In this document: piece after piece, positions 8,944 to 18,015 of the stretch
Numbering within the stretch: position 1 is the first letter of the stretch
Layout: each line of letters opens with the position of its first letter
NCBI RefSeq assembly: GCF_006716185.1
Contig: NZ_VFOP01000001.1
Location: 1,550,001-1,614,000, forward strand
DNA: 64,000 nt
DNA from: Ornithinicoccus hortensis
GTDB lineage: Bacteria; Actinomycetota; Actinomycetes; Actinomycetales; Dermatophilaceae
Reading direction: 5' to 3'
The notes under the pieces: model-generated
Database searches by the model: none
The model's input: the letters and a program-made list of their open reading frames with translations, nothing else
What the model was told of the DNA's origin: nothing
Program-made: the position numbers and the translations under genes

Positions 8944-10008
8944 GTGAGCGAAACCCTGAGCGAAGACCTGCACCCCCAGCCGAGCAGCGACCCCGACGCC
9001 GCCGTGCTCACCACGGACAGCCTGCCCGTGCTGGACCTGCGGGCGGCCGCCGACCCGGCCACCGCGCAGGAGTTCCGGGACATGCTGCGGGAGGCCACCC
9101 ACGACTACGGCTTCTTCTACCTGGTGGGGCACGGGATCGACCCGGCGCTGACCGAGCGGATCATCGCCGTCTCCCGGGAGTTCTTCGCGCTGCCCGAGGC
9201 GGACAAGCTGGAGATCGAGAACGTCACCAGCCCGCACTTCCGCGGCTACACCCGTGTGGGCGGGGAGCGGACGCAGGGCCAGGTGGACTGGCGCGAGCAG
9301 ATCGACATCGGCCCCGAGCGGCCGGCTGTGCCCGCGGGGCCGGACGTGCCGGACTACTGGATCCTGCAGGGCCCCAACCTGTGGCCGACCGCGCTGCCCG
9401 AGGTGCGCGAGACGCTGGAGGAGTGGAACGCCACGCTCGCCGAGCTGTCGACCCGCCTGCTCGCCGAGTGGGCCGAGTCGCTGGGTCAGCCGCGGGACGT
9501 CTTCGACGCCACCTTCGCCGACGCCCCGGCCACGCTGACCAAGATCGTGCGCTACCCCGGCCGCGTCGAGGGCGGCACAGCCCAGGGCGTCGGCTGGCAC
9601 AACGACTCCGGCGTGCTGACCCTGCTGCTCGTGGAGCCGGGCAAGCGCGGGCTCCAGGTGGAGCGGCACGGGCAGCCGATGGACGCCCCGCCGCTGGAGG
9701 GCGCCCTGATCGTCAACATCGGCGAGATGCTCGAGTGGGCGACCGACGGCTACCTCAAGGCCACCAATCACCGGGTGCTCGCGCCCGAGCCGGGCACCGA
9801 CCGGATCTCCGTGCCGTACTTCCACAACCCCGCGCTGGACGCCGTCTTCCCGCGGCTCACCCTGCCCGCGGAGCTCGCGGCGCAGGCGCCGGGGGTCACC
9901 CTGGACGAGGCCAACCCGATCCTGGGGGTCTACGGCGAGAACGCGCTGAAGAGCCGGCTGCGGGCCCACCCCGACGTCGTCGCGGCCCACCACCCCCACC
10001 TGGCGTAG
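8944..10008 (+). CDS. isopenicillin N synthase-family Fe(II) oxygenase
   Basis: Non-heme Fe(II)-dependent dioxygenase of the isopenicillin N synthase/2-oxoglutarate oxygenase superfamily, 354 residues. The N-terminal DIOX_N region (LPVLDLRAAADP; YGFFYLVGHGID) is followed by the jelly-roll core. Iron ligands are visible as H-x-D in GVGWHNDSG and the distal His in ATNHRVL; the 2-oxoglutarate or substrate-anchoring R-x-S is in DRISVPYFHN. The substrate cannot be deduced; no biosynthetic cluster surrounds it. The GTG start follows TACAGT (8932-8937) by exactly six bases, so it is probably leaderless. The same hexamer lies inside a GTTAC-A-GTAAC palindrome (8930-8940). Confidence 0.85.
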   Translation: MSETLSEDLHPQPSSDPDAAVLTTDSLPVLDLRAAADPATAQEFRDMLREATHDYGFFYLVGHGIDPALTERIIAVSREFFALPEADKLEIENVTSPHFRGYTRVGGERTQGQVDWREQIDIGPERPAVPAGPDVPDYWILQGPNLWPTALPEVRETLEEWNATLAELSTRLLAEWAESLGQPRDVFDATFADAPATLTKIVRYPGRVEGGTAQGVGWHNDSGVLTLLLVEPGKRGLQVERHGQPMDAPPLEGALIVNIGEMLEWATDGYLKATNHRVLAPEPGTDRISVPYFHNPALDAVFPRLTLPAELAAQAPGVTLDEANPILGVYGENALKSRLRAHPDVVAAHHPHLA

Positions 10009-10018
10009 GTCGCACCGG

Positions 10019-10474
10019 TCAGTCGGCGATCTCCGCGCAGGCGTCGTTCGCGCGGGCCAGGGACTCGGCGAACTCGGGGGTGTCGGCGGCGAACATGGCG
10101 ACGCTGACCTGGCGCGGCTCGGCAATCGCGGTGTACAGCCCCGCGTACTGGTCGTCCTGGTCCTTGGCCAGGTACGCGAGGGCCTCCGCAGCCGCCAGTC
10201 GGTCGACCTCGGGGAAGTTGTTCTCCGCCGACATGTCGAAGCCGTCCTCCGGCACCTGTGCGATGAGGGTGCACGCCGCCCGGGCACTGCTCTCCGCAGT
10301 CTCACCGAGCACGTCCGAGGACCCGGTGTCGCGCTGGCTGAAGAACAGGTAGGCCAGCACCCCGGCGGCAATCAGGAGCACCACGGTGGCGATCTGCCAC
10401 CCAAGAGCGCGTCCGGATCGTCCTGTCCCTCCGGCCGTCGGCTCCGTCGGCTGTCCCGCGCCCGCTGCCGTCAT
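10019..10474 (-). CDS. single-pass membrane protein of unknown function
   Basis: 151 residues. A low-complexity Gly/Thr N-terminal tail (about 1-24) precedes one transmembrane helix (about 28-46, WQIATVVLLIAAGVLAYLFF) and an extracytoplasmic helical domain with two Cys (ARAACTLI and NDACAEIAD) that may pair. No catalytic motif is recognised. The start at 10474 is preferred because GAAGGAAC precedes it; upstream codons are low quality. It is divergent from the glucosidase-like gene and convergent with the oxygenase gene. Confidence 0.65.
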   Translation of the reverse strand: MTAAGAGQPTEPTAGGTGRSGRALGWQIATVVLLIAAGVLAYLFFSQRDTGSSDVLGETAESSARAACTLIAQVPEDGFDMSAENNFPEVDRLAAAEALAYLAKDQDDQYAGLYTAIAEPRQVSVAMFAADTPEFAESLARANDACAEIAD

Positions 10475-10617
10475 CGTTCCTTCTTCCCGTGATCTCGACC
10501 CTGTGGTGTGCCCCTGTGACGGAGCCGGGTGGTTGGTGGTTCCCAGCACCCTGACTTCCTGCCCATCACTTCCTGCCCGCGACCCGTTCCGGTGTCCGGC
10601 ATGACACGCTAGCGTGC

Positions 10618-13269
10618 GTGAACGCCGAGCAGCAGCGACTGGCCGAGTCCGACGACCCGCAGGCTCCCTGGCGGCGGTGGGGACCCTATGTCTCGGCCCG
10701 CCAGTGGGGCACCGTCCGGGAGGACTACTCCGCCGCTGGCGACGCCTGGGGGTACTTCCCGTTCGGCCACGCCCACCGGCGCGTCTACCGCTGGGGGGAG
10801 GACGGGCTGGCCGGGCTGTGCGACCTGGACGGCTACCTCAACCTGGGCCTGGCGGTCTGGAACGGGCAGGACGACCGGCTCAAGGAGCGGCTGTTCGGGC
10901 TGACCAACCCGCAGGGCAACCACGGGGAGGACGTCAAGGAGTACTGGTGGGCGCTGGAGGGGACCCCGACGCACAGCTACGCCCGCTGGCTGTACCGCTA
11001 CCCCCAGTCCGCCTTCCCCTACGCCGACCTGGTCGCGACCAACGCCGCCCGCGGCTTCGCCGACGAGGAGTACGAGCTCGCCGACACCGGCGTCCTGGAG
11101 GACGACCGGTTCTTCGACGTCGAGGTGACCCACGCCAAGGCTACGCCGGACGACCTCCTGGTCGAGATCACCGCGACCAACCACGGACCCGACCCCGCGC
11201 CCCTGCACCTCGTGCCGCAGCTGTGGTTCCGCAATACCTGGTGCTGGGGAGAGGACGTCACCCGACCGGTCATCCGGGTCGGACCGCACCGGGAGGGGTA
11301 TGCCGTGCTGCTGGCCGAGCACCCGGAGCTCGGCACCGTGCGTCTCACCGCGGAGGGCAACCCCGACCTGCTGTTCTGCGAGAACGAGACCAACTTCGCC
11401 GCCCTCTACGGTGCCGATGCCGTGCCCGCTGGTCACACGGCATACCCGAAGGACTCGGTGGACCGGGCGATCGTGCACGGCCAGGCCGACGCCTGCAATC
11501 CGGAGCGGACCGGCAGCAAGGTCGGGCTGTGGTGGCAGTTCGCCCAGGTCGCCCCCGGGGCGTCGGTCACGGTGCGGCTGCGGTTGACCGTCGGCGGCAC
11601 CCACACCGAGGAGGAACAGACCTTCGCCGAGGTGCTGGAGCAGCGGCGCGCCGAGACCGAGGAGTTCTATGCCGCGGTGCTGCCGGAGGCGACCGCCCCG
11701 GAGGACGCGCTGATCGCCCGCCGGGCGTTCGCCGGCCTGCAGTGGGGCAAACAGCTCTACCGCTACGACGTGCCCCGCTGGCTGGCTGGTGACCCGGGAC
11801 AGCCGCCGCCCCCGCCCGAGCGGGCGGATCGGCATACCGGCCGCAACGTGCACTGGCGGCACCTGAACCTGGCCGAGGTCATCTCGATGCCCGACGAGTG
11901 GGAGTACCCCTGGTTCGCCACCTGGGACCTGGCCTTCCACTGTGTCGCCCTGGCCCACGTCGACCCGGCCTTCGCCAAGTCCCAGCTGCTGCTGATGTGC
12001 CGGGAGTGGGCGATGCACCCCAACGGGCAGCTGCCCGCCTACGAGTGGAACTTCGGCGACGTGAACCCGCCGGTCCACCCGTGGGCAGCCTGGCAGGTCT
12101 ACGCGATCGACGGCTGCCGGGACCAGGCCTTCCTGGAGCGGATCGTGCTCAAGATGCTGCTCAACTTCCCGTGGTGGGTGAACCGGAAGGACGCGGACGG
12201 GTCGAACCTGTTCGAGGGAGGCTTCCTCGGGATGGACAATGTGGGGCTGTTCGACCGCTCCGACCAGTTGCCCAGCGGGCAGCGGCTGGAGCAGGCCGAC
12301 GCCACCGCCTGGATGGGCAGCTTCTGCCTCCGGATGCTGCGGATGGCCAGCGAACTGGCCCGGCACAACCCCGCCTGGGACGAGGTGGCCACGAAGTTCC
12401 TCGTCCACTTCCTGGCGATCGCGGAGACGATGGAGGACTTTGGGGCCGGCCACGACACCCTCTGGGATCCCGAGGACGAGTTCTTCCACGACGTATTGGC
12501 CACCGAGGACGGGCGGGCCTACCGGATGCCGGTGCGTTCGATGGTGGGGTTGCTGCCGCTGACCGGTGTGGCCATCGTGCCGGACTGGGTGGCCGCCGAG
12601 CTGCCGGACCTGACCGACTTCTTCCAGGGGTGGACGCAGCGCCGCCCCGAGCTCGCGGACGCCCTGCTGCACACGACCACCCAAGGACACAGCGTCCGGA
12701 CCCTGTCGATGGTGTCCCGCGAGCAGCTCGCGGCGCTGGTGCGCCGACTCCTCGACGAGCAGGAGTTCCTGTCGCCGCACGGCATCAGGTCATTGTCGGC
12801 CGCGCATCGGGACGGCCTCACCGTGGAGTTCCAGGGCCAGGAGTTGTCCCTGCGGTATGTGCCCGCGGAGTCGGACTCGGGGATGTTCGGCGGCAACTCG
12901 AACTGGCGCGGACCGGTCTGGATGCCGGTCAACGCGCTGCTCACCGACGCGCTGCGCAGCTACGGCCGGGGTGCCGGTGCGGGGATGGACGTCCCGTTCC
13001 CGACCGGCGCGACCGCGCGGGTCGACCTGGTCGAGGCCGCCCGCCGGATCGAGCAGCGCCTGGTCGGGCTGTTCCGGCCGGGGCCGGACGGTCGCCGACC
13101 GGGCACCCCACGCCACCACCCCGCGGGGGCGTTGTGGGATGCGCACCCGACCTTCAGCGAGTACTTCGACGGGGACACCGGGGCGGGGCTGGGTGCCTCG
13201 CACCAGACGGGCTGGACCGCCCTGGTGGCGCACTTCGTCTGCGCGCCGGACGGGATCTCGAACCGGTGA
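10618..13269 (+). CDS. large MGH1-like (GH63-type) glucosidase
   Basis: Predicted cytoplasmic glycoside hydrolase of 883 residues, related to the mannosyl-oligosaccharide glucosidase-like clan (GH63/MGH1). The N-terminal beta-sandwich region includes WRRWGPYVSARQWGTVREDY, an actinobacterial family opening. The C-terminal (alpha/alpha)6 barrel contains EWEYPWFATWDLAFH, YEWNFGDVNPPVHPWA and GNSNWRGPVWMPVNALL, conserved blocks that line the active site. No signal peptide is seen, so the substrate is probably an internal sugar or compatible-solute glycoside; the exact substrate is unknown. The GTG start at 10618 is the first in frame, just after CTAGCGT. It is convergent, two bases apart, with the winged-helix gene. 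Confidence 0.8.
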   Translation: MNAEQQRLAESDDPQAPWRRWGPYVSARQWGTVREDYSAAGDAWGYFPFGHAHRRVYRWGEDGLAGLCDLDGYLNLGLAVWNGQDDRLKERLFGLTNPQGNHGEDVKEYWWALEGTPTHSYARWLYRYPQSAFPYADLVATNAARGFADEEYELADTGVLEDDRFFDVEVTHAKATPDDLLVEITATNHGPDPAPLHLVPQLWFRNTWCWGEDVTRPVIRVGPHREGYAVLLAEHPELGTVRLTAEGNPDLLFCENETNFAALYGADAVPAGHTAYPKDSVDRAIVHGQADACNPERTGSKVGLWWQFAQVAPGASVTVRLRLTVGGTHTEEEQTFAEVLEQRRAETEEFYAAVLPEATAPEDALIARRAFAGLQWGKQLYRYDVPRWLAGDPGQPPPPPERADRHTGRNVHWRHLNLAEVISMPDEWEYPWFATWDLAFHCVALAHVDPAFAKSQLLLMCREWAMHPNGQLPAYEWNFGDVNPPVHPWAAWQVYAIDGCRDQAFLERIVLKMLLNFPWWVNRKDADGSNLFEGGFLGMDNVGLFDRSDQLPSGQRLEQADATAWMGSFCLRMLRMASELARHNPAWDEVATKFLVHFLAIAETMEDFGAGHDTLWDPEDEFFHDVLATEDGRAYRMPVRSMVGLLPLTGVAIVPDWVAAELPDLTDFFQGWTQRRPELADALLHTTTQGHSVRTLSMVSREQLAALVRRLLDEQEFLSPHGIRSLSAAHRDGLTVEFQGQELSLRYVPAESDSGMFGGNSNWRGPVWMPVNALLTDALRSYGRGAGAGMDVPFPTGATARVDLVEAARRIEQRLVGLFRPGPDGRRPGTPRHHPAGALWDAHPTFSEYFDGDTGAGLGASHQTGWTALVAHFVCAPDGISNR

Positions 13270-13271
13270 GC

Positions 13272-14381
13272 TCAGCCGTCGGCCTGCCGGGGCTCCAGCT
13301 CCTTGCCCAGCAGCCGGCCCACCCGCGCGACTTCCTCCTCCACCCGTGAGGGGCTGGCTCCGCCGCCGTCCGCCCAGGTGACGGTGAAGTGGGAGCCGGT
13401 GACCTTCCAGGTCCCGGACACCACCCCGCCCACGGTCACCAGGTTGGCCCCCCGGGTAACAGCCGCCCGGATGGTCGGCGGGACGACCGCGGTGTCCGCA
13501 GTGCCGGGGCCGAGCGCCCACTGGTCATGGCCAGTAAGTAGGCGGACCTCGTCGGTCGGCTCGGCGGCTGCGAGGTCCTCGGCCAGGTGTGTCGGGACCA
13601 GCGCGGGCTCACCGTCGACCTCCACCTCCGTCAGCCGGTCCGCCAGGTCCGCGAGCCACCCCCGGATCCGCTTGCGGCCCGCGCCGAGCCCTTCGCCCAG
13701 CCAGTAGTGGACCCGGTCGGGGGTCGCCGGGCCGTATGCCGACAGGTAGCCGGTCACCGCCTCCCGTCCCGCGTCGTCCAGGTCGGGCAGGCCGGGCCAC
13801 CGCGAGTTGTCCGCCAGGGCCTGGACGGTGGGTTGGCCGTCCAGGGAGGGACCGAAGCAGAGGTCGCCCTGCCAGAAGAACGGCTTGAGGAAGGTGCCGG
13901 CCTCGGAGAGGTGCTCGCGCAGATGCGCGTAGCGCCGGTCCGCGGTCACGGTGTCGGCCAGGCCCGGGAGGGTGAGCGGCCCGTCGGCCACGGCCTCCCG
14001 CACCGCGGTGCGCAGCTCCGGCCAGTCCCCGGGGGCGAGGTGGTAGAAGTCCTGCCAGCTCTGCCGCTCCCACATCCGCCCGGCGGCCCGGAGCGGGAGA
14101 TGGACGGCGGCGCTGTCCGGGGTCATCAGGTGGGTCGCTCCCCGGAAGGCGAACACCCGGACCAGCGTCCCGTCGCGCAACGACCGGTCCACCGTGCCCG
14201 CCGCACCCTCGCCCTGCCGGATCCGCACGGCATACTCCGGGTCGCCTGACCAGGCCGGGAGGGCGCCCAACCGCCCCACGACCTCCCCGACGGTGGCCGG
14301 GGAGCCGGTCGAGCCTCCGTCCGACGCCAGGAACTGTCGCCGCAACCGCCAGCTCAGGGCCTGTGCCCAGGTGATCCGCAT
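13272..14381 (-). CDS. winged-helix DNA glycosylase AlkZ-like protein
   Basis: 369 residues of the HTH_42/AlkZ-like family (COG3214), which includes the interstrand-crosslink glycosylases AlkZ and YcaQ. Visible features are the N-terminal LSWRLRRQFL helix, FAFRGATHLMTPDS (about 85-98), LTLPGLADTV winged-helix segments and the C-terminal LLTGHDQWALGPG block. The catalytic Q-x-Q/H motif of true AlkZ enzymes is not obvious, so activity is uncertain. The ATG at 14381 follows TAGCCT (14389-14394) by seven bases, which suggests a leaderless or nearly leaderless mRNA. It has no clear operon partners. Confidence 0.75.
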   Translation of the reverse strand: MRITWAQALSWRLRRQFLASDGGSTGSPATVGEVVGRLGALPAWSGDPEYAVRIRQGEGAAGTVDRSLRDGTLVRVFAFRGATHLMTPDSAAVHLPLRAAGRMWERQSWQDFYHLAPGDWPELRTAVREAVADGPLTLPGLADTVTADRRYAHLREHLSEAGTFLKPFFWQGDLCFGPSLDGQPTVQALADNSRWPGLPDLDDAGREAVTGYLSAYGPATPDRVHYWLGEGLGAGRKRIRGWLADLADRLTEVEVDGEPALVPTHLAEDLAAAEPTDEVRLLTGHDQWALGPGTADTAVVPPTIRAAVTRGANLVTVGGVVSGTWKVTGSHFTVTWADGGGASPSRVEEEVARVGRLLGKELEPRQADG

Positions 14382-14453
14382 GTCCTCAAGGCTAGGGCGG
14401 GACGCCCGCCCGCGCCGGGTGTGGCGGGCGTCCGCCCTCGGGAGCACGGTCCG

Positions 14454-16001
14454 TCACGGCGGTCCGTAGCCGGTCAGTCCGGTCCGGTCGGCGACGACCC
14501 GCACGCCGGTGTCCTCCAGGGTGACCGCGACCGTCGGGGGCAGCGGCCAGGGCACCTGCTCCGCGCGCTGGCCCGCCGCGTCCCGCGGGACGAACCGGCC
14601 GGTCCCCGTGACCGTCGACGTCGGCTCCCCGGAGCCGGGGACGGTGACCCCGTGATACGGGTCCTCCTCCACCCAGGTGACGTCACCGGGACCGCCCGGC
14701 CGGGTCGCGCCGCTGTCCACGTCCACCACGACCGGGCCAGCGGTGGTGTCCACCGACAGGTGCTGTCCGTCCACGGGGCGCAGCACCGGGGGGACCTGCC
14801 CCTCGGCCCAGACGGGCTCGTCGAGCGGCACGGTCCACAGGGGCTCGCCGGTGACCGGGTCGAGGCGGACCAGGTCGACGTCCAGGTCGGAGAAGGTGGA
14901 CCCCCGCTGCACGGTCACCCGTTGCCCGGAATGCCAGAGGCAGGCGAGCAGCGGGTCCTCGTCCTCGCCCGTGACGTCCACGTCGCAGAACGCCGAGGTG
15001 TGCTCGGCGAGCCAGCGGCGCTCGCCGGTGGCGGCGTCGATCCCCACGGTCCGGTAGGCCGGCAGGTCCCACACGGTCCGGTATGACGGGGCGCTGGTCC
15101 TGGTGCCGACGGAGCCGACCAGGAGGGTGTCGTCGGCGAACGCCTGGAAGTTCCACCCGCTGTTGGTGGAAGAACCCTCGGCGAACAGCTCCTCGGTGTC
15201 CGCCTGCCACAGCACCTCGCCGCCCACGACCCGGGCCAGGGAGGTGCCCTCCCGGCCGGAGCGGCTCAACCCGAGCGGGGCGATCGGGCTCCACCCGGTG
15301 GCCGCGCTCTCCGGCACCTGGCGGAAGGTGCCGTCGTCGGCCAGCCCCAGCTCGGTCCAGACCCCGTCCACCCGGATCCGGGCGCAGACGCGGTCGGGGT
15401 CGTGCTCGCACGGGCCGGGCAGGCTCCCGTGGCTGAGCGGGTCCTCGGTGGCCCTGAGTTCCTCACCCGTCACCGGGTCGCGCAGCACCACCACGGCGGG
15501 CGCCTCGCCTCGGAAGTCGCCCTCGACCGGAGCCAGGTGCACCACGGCGCCGTCCACCTCGTGGAGCGTGAGCGACACGCCACCCACCGACTGGGACGGC
15601 GTGGCCGGGTGCGACCACAGCAGCGCACCGTCGGCCGGGTCGATCCCGTTGATCGACAGGTCCTTCCCGTCCTTGCCGGTGACGGAATAGAGCACCAGGA
15701 CGCCGCCGATGAGCGCCGGCGCAGTGACGGGCTGCACCTCCTCGGTGTGCCAGGCCTCCCTGGCGACCGGTCCCTCGGGGGCCACGACGTCAGGTGCGGG
15801 GCTGGCCGGCGATCGGCTGGCCGGTGCCTCGTGCGTCGGTGGAGCCGTCTCGCGCACGGGTGGCGCCGTGGAACGGGCCGACCGATCCTCGACCGGGTGA
15901 GCGGTGCCGTCCGGGGCGGTGTCCTCCTCCACGGCCTGGCAGCCGGCCGTGGCGAGCACGGCCAGCACGGTGAGCGGGGCAAGGACCGTCATCCGGCGCA
16001 T
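14454..16001 (-). CDS. secreted lipoprotein with PQQ-like beta-propeller
   Basis: 515-residue lipoprotein. The signal peptide ends in the lipobox LATAGC (Cys 20), followed by a Thr/Pro/Ala-rich linker. Residues about 75-510 contain repeated blade-like segments such as DPADGALLWSHP, DAATGERRWLAEH and DPVTGEPLWTVPL, each ending in a W motif, typical of PQQ-like quinoprotein propellers used as interaction scaffolds. No cofactor site is evident. Cys pairs (PCEHDPDRVC; FCDVDV..LLACLW) may form disulfides. It is divergent from fdhD. Function unknown. Confidence 0.75.
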   Translation of the reverse strand: MRRMTVLAPLTVLAVLATAGCQAVEEDTAPDGTAHPVEDRSARSTAPPVRETAPPTHEAPASRSPASPAPDVVAPEGPVAREAWHTEEVQPVTAPALIGGVLVLYSVTGKDGKDLSINGIDPADGALLWSHPATPSQSVGGVSLTLHEVDGAVVHLAPVEGDFRGEAPAVVVLRDPVTGEELRATEDPLSHGSLPGPCEHDPDRVCARIRVDGVWTELGLADDGTFRQVPESAATGWSPIAPLGLSRSGREGTSLARVVGGEVLWQADTEELFAEGSSTNSGWNFQAFADDTLLVGSVGTRTSAPSYRTVWDLPAYRTVGIDAATGERRWLAEHTSAFCDVDVTGEDEDPLLACLWHSGQRVTVQRGSTFSDLDVDLVRLDPVTGEPLWTVPLDEPVWAEGQVPPVLRPVDGQHLSVDTTAGPVVVDVDSGATRPGGPGDVTWVEEDPYHGVTVPGSGEPTSTVTGTGRFVPRDAAGQRAEQVPWPLPPTVAVTLEDTGVRVVADRTGLTGYGPP

Positions 16002-16039
16002 CCCCCGAGTCCAGCAGATTTCCGAGCCGCTCCGGGGAG

Positions 16040-16048
16040 TTGTCCACA
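16040..16048 (+). other. single exact DnaA-box sequence
   Basis: TTGTCCACA matches the high-GC actinobacterial DnaA box. It is isolated in the lipoprotein/fdhD spacer, with only weaker relatives elsewhere (near 37.77 and 37.80 kb), so it is not an origin. It may be a DnaA titration or regulatory site, or chance. Confidence 0.25.
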
Positions 16049-16106
16049 GGCACCCTCGGCGGTCGGTCCCCGCCGGGCGGGGATCCGCGGGGGCTACGGT
16101 TCGGGT

Positions 16107-16148
16107 ATGCGGTGTGCTGCGTGGTGCACGCCCGGACGGGAGTTGTGA
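16107..16148 (+). CDS. 13-residue leaderless upstream ORF coupled to fdhD
   Basis: Reads MRCAAWCTPGREL and stops at a TGA that overlaps the fdhD ATG as TGATG. Its ATG is exactly six bases after TACGGT (16095-16100), a good TANNNT -10 box, so transcription should begin at or next to the A of this ATG. Two Cys and one Trp in thirteen residues are unusual. The arrangement resembles the leaderless cysteine-rich leader ORFs described in mycobacteria, where ribosome progress gates the next gene. FdhD moves cysteine-derived sulfur, so cysteine sensing is plausible, but this is inference. Confidence 0.5.
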   Translation: MRCAAWCTPGREL

Positions 16149-17017
16149 TGGCGCGGGTGACCCGGCGCTGGCGGGTGCGACGGTTGGGCGCTGACGGTTC
16201 GGTGTCTGAGCGTGCCGACGTGCTGGCGGGGGAGGAGCCGCTGGAGATCCGGCTCGGAGGTCGGCCGTTCACGGTGACGATGCGTACCCCCGGCGACGAC
16301 TTCGACCTGGTCGCCGGCTTCCTGCTGTCCGAGGGGGTGGTCCACGAGCACGGCCAGATCGCGCGGATGGACTACCGCTCCGGGATCGCCGCGACGGGGG
16401 AGCGGGACTACAACGTGGTCGACGTGCGGCTGGCCGAGGGGGTGCCACTGCCCGACACCTCGATGGAGCGGCACGTCTACACCTCCAGCAGCTGCGGGGT
16501 GTGCGGCACCGCCTCCATCGAGGCGGTGCGCAAGGCCTCCCGGCACACCCCGGCAGGGGACGACGCCACGGTGGCACTGGGCGATCTGCTCGCCATGCCG
16601 GACCGGCTCCGCGAGGGGCAGGAGCTGTTCGGCCGCACCGGGGGCGTGCACGCCGCGGCGCTCTTCCTGCCGGCCCGGCCACACGGCATACCGTCTGGTC
16701 GACCGGCGGGCGCCCCGGACCTGGTGTGCCTGCGCGAGGACGTTGGACGGCACAACGCGGTCGACAAGGTGGTCGGCTGGGCGTTGCGGGAGGGTCTGCT
16801 GCCCGCCCGTGGAGGGGTGCTGCAGGTCAGCGGCCGTGCCTCGTTCGAGCTGGTCCAGAAGGCGGCCATGGCCGGCATCCCCGTGCTCTCGGCCGTCTCC
16901 GCCCCGTCCGCCCTCGCGGTCGAGCTGGGCGAGGAGGAGGGGGTCACCGTCATCGGCTTCAACCGGGGGGACCGGCTCAACGTCTACAGCCGCGGCGACC
17001 GGGTGCTCGCTCCCTGA
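16148..17017 (+). CDS. fdhD: formate dehydrogenase sulfurtransferase FdhD
   Basis: Transfers sulfur from the cysteine desulfurase to the molybdenum cofactor of formate dehydrogenase. 289 residues from ATG 16148. The sulfur-relay motif is SSSCGVCGTAS (CxxC). Other family blocks are EEPLEIRLGG, DFDLVAGFLLSEG, LVCLREDVGRHNAVDKVVG and QVSGRASFELVQKA. The start is chosen because the preceding 13-codon ORF ends on it as TGATG; an in-frame extension to 16040 is poor sequence. No formate dehydrogenase gene lies in this window. A long inverted repeat follows the stop. Confidence 0.95.
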   Translation: MARVTRRWRVRRLGADGSVSERADVLAGEEPLEIRLGGRPFTVTMRTPGDDFDLVAGFLLSEGVVHEHGQIARMDYRSGIAATGERDYNVVDVRLAEGVPLPDTSMERHVYTSSSCGVCGTASIEAVRKASRHTPAGDDATVALGDLLAMPDRLREGQELFGRTGGVHAAALFLPARPHGIPSGRPAGAPDLVCLREDVGRHNAVDKVVGWALREGLLPARGGVLQVSGRASFELVQKAAMAGIPVLSAVSAPSALAVELGEEEGVTVIGFNRGDRLNVYSRGDRVLAP

Positions 17018-17026
17018 GCCGGTGCC

Positions 17027-17095
17027 CGCGCCGACTGGACGAGTTGTGCGCGGGTTTCGCGAGTCCCGGTGGCAACAGCCCGTGCAGTCGGCGCG
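17027..17095. terminator. bidirectional hairpin between fdhD and a lipoprotein gene
   Basis: Perfect 11-bp inverted repeat, CGCGCCGACTG at 17027-17037 and CAGTCGGCGCG at 17085-17095, enclosing 47 bases. It lies between convergent stops, so it may terminate both genes or protect transcript ends. There is no U-tract. Confidence 0.4.
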
Positions 17096-17104
17096 CGAGG
17101 GGCC

Positions 17105-17980
17105 TCAGCCGCCGCCCGGGCCGCTGCGGTAGGGAGGTCCGTCGGGCAACGGCCTGGTGGCCCAGTCGGCCGGGAGCTCCGCGGGCGGGGAGCAGAGCAG
17201 GCCCGCCCCGGGGGTGTCGTGCCGGATGACCGGTGCGGCCGGGTCCAGGTCGTCGGGGACCGGGGCCAGTTGCAGGCAGAACTCCCACTCCGTGGCGTCC
17301 TCCGGGAGGCCGTGCGGCTCGGGCACCAGGAAGATCTCCGGGCTCGGGTAGGAGGCGCGGGCCGGGAGCATCGCCAATGCGTGGCCGCCGAGCCCGCTGC
17401 CGGGCTCCAGGATCTGGGCCGGGACGGCGAAGTCCGCGGGTGGCTGTCCCTCGAGCATCGGGAACACCTGCTGGCTCACCCGGAGCCGACCCGCCGGCCC
17501 GGAGGTCACCCAGGTCATCCGGTCCGGCTCGTCGGGGGAGACCATCTCCTCCGGGCGCGGCCCCTGCACCGGCAGGCCCATCGGCACGCCACTGGCCACC
17601 AGCACCGGTACGTCGCCTTCGTTGGTGAGCGTCCAGTTCGCGGACAGCCATTCCAGGCCGAAGAGGTAGCCGACCCCGGACTCCGCCACAGTCGTGCCGG
17701 GGTCGAAGACCAAGGACTCCGAGAAGTGCGCGCCGGTAGGGTCCGGCCCCGCCGCGGTGGTGGCGGTGGCGTCGGATCCGGGCTCCGTCTCCGTGGAGGT
17801 GTCCGCGGCGTCGGACCCTGGCCCCGTCTCCGCGGCGTCGGAGGTCAGGCCCGCCGTGTCGGTGGCCGGGGCCGCCGTCTCCGGGGACTGGGCGGCGGTG
17901 TCCGCCGCCACGTGCGTGGTGGCGCCCGGTGTCTCGGGGGCGGTGCCGCATCCCGCGAGGGTGAGGCCGACGGCAACCAC
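17105..17980 (-). CDS. lipoprotein with Thr/Ala/Asp-rich linker
   Basis: 291 residues from the GTG at 17980. The hydrophobic h-region and lipobox LAGC place the acylated Cys near residue 11. In-frame codons further upstream (LTRPGRGGVAAGL) would complete a standard n-region, but no ATG or GTG exists there, so the start could be a CTG overlapping the permease stop. After the Cys comes about 75 residues of Thr/Ala/Asp-rich low complexity, then a soluble domain with ESGVGYLFGLEWLSANWTLTN (a DUF4352-like beta-sandwich by eye) and several Cys. Function unknown. It follows the NCS2 permease closely. Confidence 0.6.
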   Translation of the reverse strand: MVAVGLTLAGCGTAPETPGATTHVAADTAAQSPETAAPATDTAGLTSDAAETGPGSDAADTSTETEPGSDATATTAAGPDPTGAHFSESLVFDPGTTVAESGVGYLFGLEWLSANWTLTNEGDVPVLVASGVPMGLPVQGPRPEEMVSPDEPDRMTWVTSGPAGRLRVSQQVFPMLEGQPPADFAVPAQILEPGSGLGGHALAMLPARASYPSPEIFLVPEPHGLPEDATEWEFCLQLAPVPDDLDPAAPVIRHDTPGAGLLCSPPAELPADWATRPLPDGPPYRSGPGGG

Positions 17981-18015
17981 CAGGCCGGCCGCGACCCCAC
18001 CGCGCCCCGGGCGGG

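Noticed and set aside
16040-16048. Replication origin from an exact DnaA box
   Set aside because: Only one good box, with no dnaA, dnaN or AT-rich unwinding region.
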